Assembly (NCBI GenBank): GCA_964462515.1
Contig: CAYWXK010000007.1
Location: 1 to 64,000 of the forward strand
Length of the DNA stretch: 64,000 nucleotides
Direction of reading: 5' to 3'
Origin: CAYWXK01 sp964462515
Lineage (GTDB): Bacteria; Planctomycetota; Phycisphaerae; Sedimentisphaerales; Anaerobacaceae
Under the pieces are notes generated by a model. It did no database searches, had not been told where the DNA came from, and was given only the letters and a program-made list of their open reading frames with translations. Positions 57,070 through 64,000 of the stretch are shown here, piece after piece; positions within the stretch are counted from its first letter, which is position 1, and every line of letters starts with the position of its first letter. The translations under genes and the position numbers were made by a program.

Positions 57070-57177
57070 CCCCGCACCTATTTTGAGTTTGCCACGTTGA
57101 AATCCGACATTAAACCGAACTTTCAAACAAAACCACGCTACCGGCATTGACATTGGAACCTCAAAATAGGTGCGGGG
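57070..57177. repeat. 108-bp element with perfect 18-bp inverted ends
   Basis: CCCCGCACCTATTTTGAG (57070-57087) and its exact reverse complement (57160-57177) flank 72 bp of AT-richer DNA without an ORF. The shape suits a miniature inverted-repeat element or a long hairpin RNA. It lies 200 bp upstream of the DUF4954 gene and 130 bp after the start of the divergent amidase-like gene. Confidence 0.75.
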
Positions 57178-57377
57178 CGACCGCTCTACAAATGCTCCAG
57201 ACGAAAATGTCGCGAAGTGAGAATACCTCACAGGTAGGCTGTTACAAACCTGTCTTGATTTATGGGACGCCGGTTGTTATATTCCCTTCGACAAATTATA
57301 TGCTCAACACCCCAGCGGCTTTGTGCCGAAAATAAATGGGAAATTACAAACGATTTAGCTAAAAACGAGGTGCGAAA

Positions 57378-59369
57378 ATGGCAACGGATTATCGCCCATT
57401 AACTTCCGAAGAAATCGCAAAGCTAACCAGCCAGGGCTGCACCTGTGACGACTGGTCAAATGTCCAGGTCGCCAAAGGCTTCAACCCTCAAAGAGTCCGA
57501 GCCACCTACTTTTCAGGCCAGGTAAAGCTTGGCGTGTTCGAAAAGCAGGTGTCGTTTTTCGGCGGCGTCAAAAAACCAGCCGGCATAAGCTACGCAACCA
57601 TTCATAACTGCACAATCGGAAATAACGTATATATAGACCAAATCAGAAGTTACGTTGCTAACTACATTATCGAAGATGATGCTTTAATCGAAAATGTGGA
57701 GCTGCTCGCTGTTGAGGGAGAAAGTTCTTTCGGCAACGGCACCCCTGTCTGTGTCGTCAATGAGGCCGGCGGCAGAGAAATTCCAATTTATGACCACCTA
57801 TCCGCCCAGACCGCTTACATATTGGCCTTCTATCGCCACCGCACCAAAATCATCGAAAACCTGCAAAAAATGATTGCCGACTACACCGCCTCCGTTACCT
57901 CTTCTATGGGCCTGGTGGCAAAAGGAGCAAAGCTTATCAACTGCCGAATAATAAAAAACGTCAAGATTGGTCCTGCCGCAGTAATCGAGGGAGTCAGCAG
58001 ACTGGAAAATGGTTCGGTCAATAGCTGTCCGGAGGACCCCGTCTATATTGGGCCGGGCGTCTTCGCAGAGGACTTTATCGCCTGCAGCGGCTCGGAAATT
58101 ACCGATGGGACAATAATAGGCAAATGCTTTGTAGGCCAGGGCACTGTCCTTTCCAAACAGTATTCAGCCGAGAACTCAGTCTTCTTTGCCAACTGCGGCG
58201 GTTTCCACGGAGAGGCCTGCGCGATATTTGCAGGCCCTTACACCGTAACGCACCATAAATCGACGCTTCTTATCGCGGGTCTGTTTTCATTCCTGAACGC
58301 CGGCAGCGGCACCAACCAGAGCAACCATATGTATAAACTCGGCCCGGTCCATCAGGGCATAGTAGAACGCGGCTCCAAAACCGCCAGCGATTCCTATATG
58401 CTCTGGCCGGCAAAGGTCGGCCCATTCACGGTCGTGATGGGCAGACATTACAGAAACTCCGATACCTCAGATTTGCCCTTTTCATATCTGATTGAGCACG
58501 AGGACGAAAGCATCCTCGTGCCGGGCGTGAATTTACGCAGCGTCGGCACCGTTCGAGACGCCCGCAAATGGCCAAAACGCGACAGGCGAAAAGGCCCAAA
58601 AAAACTGGACTGCATAAACTTCAAACTTTTAAGCCCCTACACGATTCAGAAGATGATTAACGGCAAAAAACTGCTCGAAGACCTCAAAGCAGCCTCCGGC
58701 GAAAACACCGAATACTTCACCTACCACAATGTCAGAATCAAAAGGGAATCTTTGGAAAGGGGCATTAGACTTTACGAAATTGGCATTGATAAATTCCTGG
58801 GCAACTGCCTGATTAAACGTCTGGAAAACAAAAATTTCAAGAGCGCTAGCGAGCTTCGAGCGGCCTTGAAACCAGAAACCCGGATAGTCCCCGGCAAATG
58901 GGTGGACCTGGCCGGTCTGCTCGCCCCACAAGAGGCAATAGAAAAATTGTTAAGTGACATCGAAATTGGCTCCATCAGCTCACTCGAACAGATAAATCAA
59001 GCATTTGCCTCAATGCACGACAATTACCCTGACTATGAGTGGGCCTGGGCAGTGAGTATCCTCCAGCAGCACCTCGATAAAACCCTCGACAAAATAACGC
59101 CTCTGGATGTTATCGAGATGACGACAAAATGGAAGGCCGTCGTCGTCGAACTCGACAATATGCTCCACGCAGATGCAAAGAAAGAATTTGCCGCGACAGC
59201 ACAAATCGGGTTCGGCATCGATGGTGACAAAGAAACAATACTCAGCGATTTTGCAGCGGTCAGAGGAGTATTTGAAAAAGATGGCTTCGTTCGTGAAATC
59301 GAGCAGCACATAATCAAAAAAACGGCACTCGGAGCTGAGCTTATCAGCCGAATGGAAAAAATACGCTAA
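57378..59369 (+). CDS. DUF4954 protein with left-handed beta-helix part
   Basis: The 663-aa protein matches the DUF4954 pattern: YRPLTSEEIAKLTSQGC at the start and a beta-helix section at about 70-330 with hexapeptide-like turns (TIHNCTIGNNVYIDQIRSYV; AKLINCRIIKNVKIGPAAVI; GTIIGKCFVGQGTVLS). SNHMYKLGPVHQGIVERGSK follows in the middle, with a helical C-terminal third. Hexapeptide helices often belong to sugar-nucleotide or acyl transferases. The function of the family is unknown. It lies 65 bp upstream of nagB in the same direction, so it is probably in the amino-sugar operon. Confidence 0.9.
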   Translation: MATDYRPLTSEEIAKLTSQGCTCDDWSNVQVAKGFNPQRVRATYFSGQVKLGVFEKQVSFFGGVKKPAGISYATIHNCTIGNNVYIDQIRSYVANYIIEDDALIENVELLAVEGESSFGNGTPVCVVNEAGGREIPIYDHLSAQTAYILAFYRHRTKIIENLQKMIADYTASVTSSMGLVAKGAKLINCRIIKNVKIGPAAVIEGVSRLENGSVNSCPEDPVYIGPGVFAEDFIACSGSEITDGTIIGKCFVGQGTVLSKQYSAENSVFFANCGGFHGEACAIFAGPYTVTHHKSTLLIAGLFSFLNAGSGTNQSNHMYKLGPVHQGIVERGSKTASDSYMLWPAKVGPFTVVMGRHYRNSDTSDLPFSYLIEHEDESILVPGVNLRSVGTVRDARKWPKRDRRKGPKKLDCINFKLLSPYTIQKMINGKKLLEDLKAASGENTEYFTYHNVRIKRESLERGIRLYEIGIDKFLGNCLIKRLENKNFKSASELRAALKPETRIVPGKWVDLAGLLAPQEAIEKLLSDIEIGSISSLEQINQAFASMHDNYPDYEWAWAVSILQQHLDKTLDKITPLDVIEMTTKWKAVVVELDNMLHADAKKEFAATAQIGFGIDGDKETILSDFAAVRGVFEKDGFVREIEQHIIKKTALGAELISRMEKIR

Positions 59370-59434
59370 CAAACCGATATAGAAAGAGCCACAGGTTGTG
59401 AGCTATAAATCACAAGATTTTTCAGGAGAAACTT

Positions 59435-60247
59435 ATGAGAGTAATAATTCAGCCAACCTACGAGTTAGTGTCTAAATGGTCGGCCAATTACGTTGCAAAA
59501 AGAATAAATGAATTCAAACCAAACAAGGACAAACCGTTTGTTCTGGGCCTTCCCACCGGCTCATCGCCGCTGGGGATGTATAAGGAGCTGATAAACCTCA
59601 ACAAAAAAGGTAAGGTTTCATTCAAATTTGTTACCACCTTCAATATGGATGAGTATGTGAACATTCCCCAGGACCATCCTGAAAGCTACCACTCATTTAT
59701 GTGGAACAACTTCTTTGGCCATATAGACATCCAGAAAGAGAACGTCAATATCCTCAACGGCAATGCCCCAAACCTCGAAGCTGAATGCGCAAGCTATGAG
59801 GAAAAAATAAAAAAGGCGGGCGGCGTCGAGCTATTCATCGGCGGCATTGGCCCCGATGGACATATAGCCTTTAACGAGCCGGGTTCGTCACTGGCCTCAA
59901 GGACGCGCGTTATGACGCTAACTTACGACACCATCCTGGCAAACTCGCGATTCTTCGATAATGATATCAACAAGGTTCCCAAAACCGCCCTGACGGTCGG
60001 CGTAGGAACCGTTATGGATGCCCGCGAAGTGCTTATTATCGTCAATGGCTATAAAAAGGCCCGCGCGCTCCGCCACGCCGTCGAAGAAGGCGTAAATCAT
60101 ATATGGACAGTCAGCGCTCTCCAGCTGCACCCAGAAGGCATCATCGTCTGCGATGAAGAGGCGACCGTAGAGTTGAAAGTCGGCACAGTAAAATATTTCA
60201 AGGACGTGGAATCCGCAAACCTCGACCCGGCTATCTTGCTAAAATAA
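59435..60247 (+). CDS. nagB: Glucosamine-6-phosphate deaminase
   Basis: NagB converts glucosamine-6-phosphate to fructose-6-phosphate and ammonia. The 270-aa sequence has GLPTGSSPLGMY (38-49), FNMDEYV with Asp72, and GIGPDGHIAFNEPGSS with Asp141, His143 and Glu148, the same numbering as in E. coli NagB. A good ribosome-binding site (CAGGAG) is present. It follows the DUF4954 gene by 65 bp and ends before a strong bidirectional terminator. With glmS nearby, the region controls amino-sugar flux in both directions. Confidence 0.97.
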   Translation: MRVIIQPTYELVSKWSANYVAKRINEFKPNKDKPFVLGLPTGSSPLGMYKELINLNKKGKVSFKFVTTFNMDEYVNIPQDHPESYHSFMWNNFFGHIDIQKENVNILNGNAPNLEAECASYEEKIKKAGGVELFIGGIGPDGHIAFNEPGSSLASRTRVMTLTYDTILANSRFFDNDINKVPKTALTVGVGTVMDAREVLIIVNGYKKARALRHAVEEGVNHIWTVSALQLHPEGIIVCDEEATVELKVGTVKYFKDVESANLDPAILLK

Positions 60248-60273
60248 TCAGACAAACAACGTCAACAAAGGCT

Positions 60274-60318
60274 AAAAAAACAGGGAATTCGCAAAAGCGT
60301 ATTCCCTGTCTTTAGTTT
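60274..60318. terminator. Bidirectional intrinsic terminator
   Basis: A 9-bp stem ACAGGGAAT/ATTCCCTGT (60280-60288 and 60301-60309) has a 12-nt loop. It is preceded by AAAAAAA and followed by CTTTAGTTT, between the convergent nagB and PpiC genes. Confidence 0.8.
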
Positions 60319-60336
60319 AACTGCGTCCGATTAAAT

Positions 60337-61515
60337 CTATCGCGGCTTATTAGGCTCAGGAACAGGCCGCGGCGGAAGCTTTTCGACCTTCGGCTCTTTG
60401 CCAGGCGGATAAATGACTTTCGCGCCGGCGCGAAGCTGCTGGACATACTGTGACACATATTCACTACGCTTCCTCTGCGTCAACTGACTTATTATCCTGT
60501 CTTTGACCTGCTCAAAGGAAGTAGTGCCGGCGGCCTTGCGGTCGGTAACTTTTATTACGTGATATCCATACGAGGTCTCAACAACGTCACTGACATTATT
60601 TACATCCGTTTCAAAGGCGACCTTTTCAAAAGCCGGCTCCATCTGGCCCCTGCCGAAGTAATTCAAATCGCCGCCGTTCGCCGCCGAGGGACACGCCGAA
60701 TTTGTTTTCGCTAACTGGGCGAAATCAGCCCCTGCCTTTATTTTTGTTAGCAGTTCCTGAGTCCTCGCCTTGGCCTTGTCTTTTGCCTCGTTGGGGTCTT
60801 TCACATTCGGGTCGGGCCTTATCAGGATATGACTTGCCCGCACTTGCTCGGGCGTCTCGAACCTCTTCGGGTTTTCAGAATAATACTTTTTAGCGTCCTC
60901 ATCCGTGACGGCTACCTTGCCGGCCATCTCGGCTTCCAGAAGTTTCTGATACCCCAGCCCGTTATGCACCTGCTGTTTTATCTCCTCAAAATTCTGACCG
61001 TACTCCTCCATCTTCTTCTTAAAGTCCTCCAGTGAAATCGGCGGCTTCTGCATAGCTGCCACCTGTTTGAGCTGCGCCATCGTTTCCTCTTCCGTAATTA
61101 CAATCTTTGCTTCTTTCACTTTTTCATCGAGCAGCTTCGTCGCAATCAGCGATTCCAGAATCTGTCCTCTGAGCACCTTTTTGTATTGCTCAAGAAATTC
61201 AGGCGACCGCTGTTGTCCCTGCTCACGCATCGCCGCGAGCTGCATGTTAATTAGTTTATCAACCTCGCCCTCCGTAATCTTATTTCCATTGACAACTACC
61301 GCAACGCTGTTAGGGTCTGCCGCCACTAAAATATTCGGCTCAACCGCTTTAACTTCGGGCTTAACAGGTTCAACACTAACCTTCTTCTCCGGGGTCGGTT
61401 GAGGTTTGCCGACCTCGCTCGGCTTAGGCGCCTGGCGCTTGCAGGATAAAAAGCATACCGTACAAAACATCACAGCCCAGACCAGGGTTTTTGAAATACT
61501 ACAATGAATTCTCAT
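60337..61515 (-). CDS. PpiC-type peptidyl-prolyl isomerase lipoprotein (SurA/PrsA-like)
   Basis: The 392-aa protein has a lipobox (FLSC, Cys25) after its signal peptide, a Pro/Lys/Val-rich linker (about 30-65) and a SurA_N-like helical chaperone part (about 70-215; LAAMREQGQQRSPEFLEQYK). The PpiC parvulin domain is at about 220-325 (VRASHILIRPDPN, ACPSAANGGDLNYFGRGQM, VVETSYGYHVIKVTDRK). A Pro-rich tail ends it. It assists folding of exported or outer-membrane proteins in the periplasm. Single gene. Confidence 0.93.
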   Translation of the reverse strand: MRIHCSISKTLVWAVMFCTVCFLSCKRQAPKPSEVGKPQPTPEKKVSVEPVKPEVKAVEPNILVAADPNSVAVVVNGNKITEGEVDKLINMQLAAMREQGQQRSPEFLEQYKKVLRGQILESLIATKLLDEKVKEAKIVITEEETMAQLKQVAAMQKPPISLEDFKKKMEEYGQNFEEIKQQVHNGLGYQKLLEAEMAGKVAVTDEDAKKYYSENPKRFETPEQVRASHILIRPDPNVKDPNEAKDKAKARTQELLTKIKAGADFAQLAKTNSACPSAANGGDLNYFGRGQMEPAFEKVAFETDVNNVSDVVETSYGYHVIKVTDRKAAGTTSFEQVKDRIISQLTQRKRSEYVSQYVQQLRAGAKVIYPPGKEPKVEKLPPRPVPEPNKPR

Positions 61516-61720
61516 TTTCTATCCTTTCATAAAGTAAAACCGTTATTATCTCATTGGACAAAGGAGATTGTCAATTCTTTTTCAAATCCCATGGCATTTT
61601 TTACATCTCGCATATAAGCTTTTTTGCAAATACACAGACAAAACAGTAAAATTACTCAAATAATCGGCAATTTCAAGCTCAAGAACCGAATTATAAGATT
61701 TAAGGCTATTTCGAGGTTTT

Positions 61721-63058
61721 ATGGACATAACTACCGGCAGCAAGAATATTCCGTTTCAAAATAAACGGCAGAACGCAAAACCTATTGGCTCAAACCGGCC
61801 TATGACCGCCAGAGAGCGCATCCTGCGAGCCCTCAATTATCAGCCGGTTGACCGTGTCCCTGTGGATTTCGGCGGAACACACACTACCGGCGCTCACGTC
61901 AGCGTTGTTGCAAAGCTCCGCCAGGCACTTGGCCTGGATTCTCCAGGTGCGCCGGTGAAGGTTATTGAGCTTCATCAGATGCTCGGCGAAGTCGCCGCCG
62001 ATTTGCAGCAGGCGCTCGGCGTCGATGTTGCAAAAATTCCTACCAATAAAAACTTTTTTGGTTTTGAAAATACAGACTGGAAACCGTGGACAACATTCGA
62101 CGGCACAAACGTTCTGGTGCCGGGTAAATTCAATACCGACCCGCAGCCCAACGGCGACATCTTACTGTCCCCTCAAGGCGATAAGTCGCTGCCGCCATCA
62201 GGACGTATGCCAAAAGGCGGCTTCTATTTCGACTCTATTATCCGCCAGAAACCAATTGATGAAGCAAAATTAAATCCCGCCGACAACCTCAAAGAATTTG
62301 TTCTTGTCAGTGAGCAAGACTTAAAATTCTACGAGCACCACGCAAAAGACCTTTACGAAAACACCGACCTGGCAATCGCAGCATCATTTCGCGGAACCGC
62401 CTTCGGTGACATTGCCTACGTGCCGGCACCCTGGCTAAAAGACCCGAAAGGTATCCGCGACATCGAAGAGTGGTATATAAGCACTGTCTCTCGTAGAGAG
62501 TATATTAAGGAGGTATTTGCGGGCCAGGCCGAAATCGCCTTAAAGAATCTGCAGCGAATTTATCAGGCCGCCGGCGACAGAATCCAGGTCGTAATGCTGG
62601 ATGGGGCAGATCTGGCAGCTCAAAATACACTCTTTTGCAGCCCGGATACATATAGAGAGCTATATCTTCCGTTCAGCAAAAGGCTCAACGACTGGATTCA
62701 CGCAAATACAAAATGGAAGACAATGAAGCACTGCTGCGGCGCCTGCGAGCCGCTGATTGAAGGCTTCATCGAGGCCGGCTTCGATATCCTCAACCCGATT
62801 CAAACCTCCGCAAAAGGTATGGACCCAAACCATCTGGTGGATAAATTCGGCGGCAAAATTGTCTTCTGGGGCGGCGTCGATACACAAGAGACTCTTCCCT
62901 TCGGCACACCCGACCAGGTCCGCCGGCAGGTTGCCGAGCGCGTAAAGCTATTCAGCCGGAAAGGCGGCTTTGTCTTCGGCACTGTCCACAATATCCAGTG
63001 CAATACACCTGTCGAAAACATCCTTGCAATATTTAGAGCATTAGGTAGAAACTTGTAA
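61721..63058 (+). CDS. Uroporphyrinogen decarboxylase-fold (UroD/MtaA-like) protein
   Basis: The 445-aa protein has the family start MTARERILRALNYQPVDRVP at residue 28 and VDFGGTHTTGAHV. It continues with VVMLDGADLAAQNTLFCSPD, TKWKTMKHCCGACEPLIEGF and KIVFWGGVDTQETLPFGTPD near the C-terminus. Exported-free, cytosolic proteins of this branch are mostly corrinoid-linked methyltransferases of unknown substrate rather than heme enzymes; the Cys-Cys-Gly-Ala-Cys stretch may bind zinc. ATG 61721 adds 27 residues not typical of the family, so ATG 61802 is an alternative start. Confidence 0.88.
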   Translation: MDITTGSKNIPFQNKRQNAKPIGSNRPMTARERILRALNYQPVDRVPVDFGGTHTTGAHVSVVAKLRQALGLDSPGAPVKVIELHQMLGEVAADLQQALGVDVAKIPTNKNFFGFENTDWKPWTTFDGTNVLVPGKFNTDPQPNGDILLSPQGDKSLPPSGRMPKGGFYFDSIIRQKPIDEAKLNPADNLKEFVLVSEQDLKFYEHHAKDLYENTDLAIAASFRGTAFGDIAYVPAPWLKDPKGIRDIEEWYISTVSRREYIKEVFAGQAEIALKNLQRIYQAAGDRIQVVMLDGADLAAQNTLFCSPDTYRELYLPFSKRLNDWIHANTKWKTMKHCCGACEPLIEGFIEAGFDILNPIQTSAKGMDPNHLVDKFGGKIVFWGGVDTQETLPFGTPDQVRRQVAERVKLFSRKGGFVFGTVHNIQCNTPVENILAIFRALGRNL

Positions 63059-63170
63059 ATGAGTATATCCGTAAATGCGTTTATCTGTTACTGATATACT
63101 CATATACTGATTCACTCATCTACCCATTTACTCATTCACTCCTTTGTGCTATTTTAGCTGAAGGTGTGAA

Positions 63171-63596
63171 ATGGATTTTCCGCAGTCAATAACTGTCAGT
63201 AGCCATACGATAACGATTGTGCCGCGATACGCCGAGACCGACAAAGGCGGCGTGGTGCATCACAGCGTGTATCCGGTGTGGTTTGAGATGGGGCGGACGG
63301 AGCTTTTACGCGCCAACGGAATAGCATACAAAGACCTCGAAGAGGCAGGCATACTTTTTGTAGTTGCCGAGATGCATATAAAATACCGCCGACCAGCCCT
63401 CTACGACGAGAAGCTCGAACTGGAAACTACCTGCACCGCCGTTACTGCCGGCAAAGTCGAGCATACCTATAAACTTACTCACAGTGGCGACGGAGTTCTT
63501 TTAGCTGAGGGCAATAGTATCCTCGCCTGCGTCAATGGCGAAGGAAAGGTCCGCAGAATCCCAGAATTTATGTATCCCAAAGAAACAAATGTTTGA
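63171..63596 (+). CDS. Acyl-CoA thioesterase, YbgC/4-hydroxybenzoyl-CoA type hot-dog protein
   Basis: The 141-aa hot-dog-fold protein has RYAETDKGGVVHHSVYPVWFEMGRTELL near the start, matching the Y-x-D-T-D-x-x-G-V-V-x-H motif with its catalytic Asp. FVVAEMHIKYRRPALYDEKL, the second conserved strand, follows. Such enzymes hydrolyse short or aromatic acyl-CoA thioesters. It is upstream of purF, separated by about 85 bp, with no obvious functional link. Confidence 0.9.
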   Translation: MDFPQSITVSSHTITIVPRYAETDKGGVVHHSVYPVWFEMGRTELLRANGIAYKDLEEAGILFVVAEMHIKYRRPALYDEKLELETTCTAVTAGKVEHTYKLTHSGDGVLLAEGNSILACVNGEGKVRRIPEFMYPKETNV

Positions 63597-63680
63597 CACT
63601 GTGCGTAGAATTAGTTAGATTGTCCATTCGGTGGTGTGAGGGGTAAGATAATCGTAAAGCTGCAATTTTAGTGGAGAATT

Positions 63681-64000
63681 ATGTCTGAAGTAACTATTGA
63701 TAAGAAAGAAAGTTGTGGTCTTTTCGGAATTTTTGGCGACCCGGAGGCCATCCAGAAAACATATTTCGGTCTGCACGCTCTTCAGCACCGAGGCCAGGAA
63801 TCGGCAGGAATCGCCTCCAGCGACGGCGAATCCATCCAGTGTTACACGGGCATGGGCACGGTGCGCAGGGTATTTCGCAGCGGCAGAGACATCCTCGAGA
63901 AGCTGGCCAATCCAATCGCAATCGGCCACGTCCGCTACTCGACCACAGGCGCCAGCAGGTCTATTAACTGTCAGCCGCTTCTAAGCGAATATTCGCAGGG
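63681..64000 (+). CDS. purF: Amidophosphoribosyltransferase, N-terminal part (runs off the window)
   Basis: PurF makes phosphoribosylamine from PRPP and glutamine, the first step of purine synthesis. The 106 residues in view begin MSEVTIDKKESCGLFGIFGD. They contain the glutaminase nucleophile Cys (CGLFGI), LHALQHRGQESAGIA, and IGHVRYSTTGASRSINCQPL. The start is supported by GGAG 6 bp upstream. Whether the nucleophile is exposed by propeptide cleavage is likely, because 11 residues precede it. No stop occurs before the window ends. Confidence 0.95.
   Translation, partial: MSEVTIDKKESCGLFGIFGDPEAIQKTYFGLHALQHRGQESAGIASSDGESIQCYTGMGTVRRVFRSGRDILEKLANPIAIGHVRYSTTGASRSINCQPLLSEYSQ

Overview
The window looks like a piece of a Planctomycetota chromosome, most likely class Phycisphaerae and possibly a metagenome-assembled genome. 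This is an inference from gene content: Tat-exported Gfo/Idh/MocA oxidoreductases, DUF1080 proteins, sugar-isomerase-like Tat proteins, a Cys-type sulfatase, an H-X9-DG pseudopilin, a parallel beta-helix protein with a dockerin-like tail, and intergenic regions full of short palindromic repeats. parB with two perfect parS sites and rpmH suggest an origin-proximal location, although dnaA and a DnaA-box cluster are not in view.

Layout. 0.1-1.6 kb: a minus-strand cluster of a HicB-like antitoxin, a GrlR-like beta-barrel, a small alarmone-synthetase-like protein and a 62-aa protein. 1.8-4.2 kb: a secreted coiled-coil protein, parB and two parS sites. 4.7-22 kb: a polysaccharide-degradation region with GH62, GH2, an FAD-oxidoreductase/apiosidase-like fusion, a sulfatase, and a GC-rich foreign glycosidase bracketed by inverted repeats. 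trmB, an isochorismatase-fold protein and a serine hydrolase are interspersed. 22.3-26.1 kb: a DUF6933 protein and ppdK.

26.3-34.5 kb is an accessory island. It holds a tightly packed dNTPase / RlmN-like radical SAM / deoxyribosyltransferase-like operon, two about 91% identical HNH-AP2 endonuclease genes, parA overlapping a Cys-rich gene, a DUF2806 gene, and a Y1 (REP-associated) transposase broken by one in-frame stop between inverted REPs. The island ends close to tRNA-His.

34.8-46.9 kb: bacterioferritin; a DUF1080 double-domain protein with a Gfo/Idh/MocA oxidoreductase (consistent with 3-keto-glycoside chemistry); a tandem pair of nearly identical sugar-isomerase-like Tat proteins; dapB; a beta-helix surface protein; and kbl-tdh for threonine catabolism. 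47.1-53.2 kb: rpmH and an overlapping three-gene export operon (TPR protein, archaemetzincin-like protein, membrane-anchored protein). 53.3-64 kb: a pseudopilin, glmS, an amidase-fold protein lacking a key His, DUF4954, nagB, a PpiC lipoprotein, a UroD-like protein, a YbgC-type thioesterase and the start of purF.

The best candidates for an undescribed system are the dNTPase/radical SAM/deoxyribosyltransferase cassette (26.3-29.0 kb), the HicB/GrlR/alarmone-synthetase cluster (0.1-1.6 kb) and the TPR/archaemetzincin operon (47.6-53.2 kb). The functions proposed for all three are inference.
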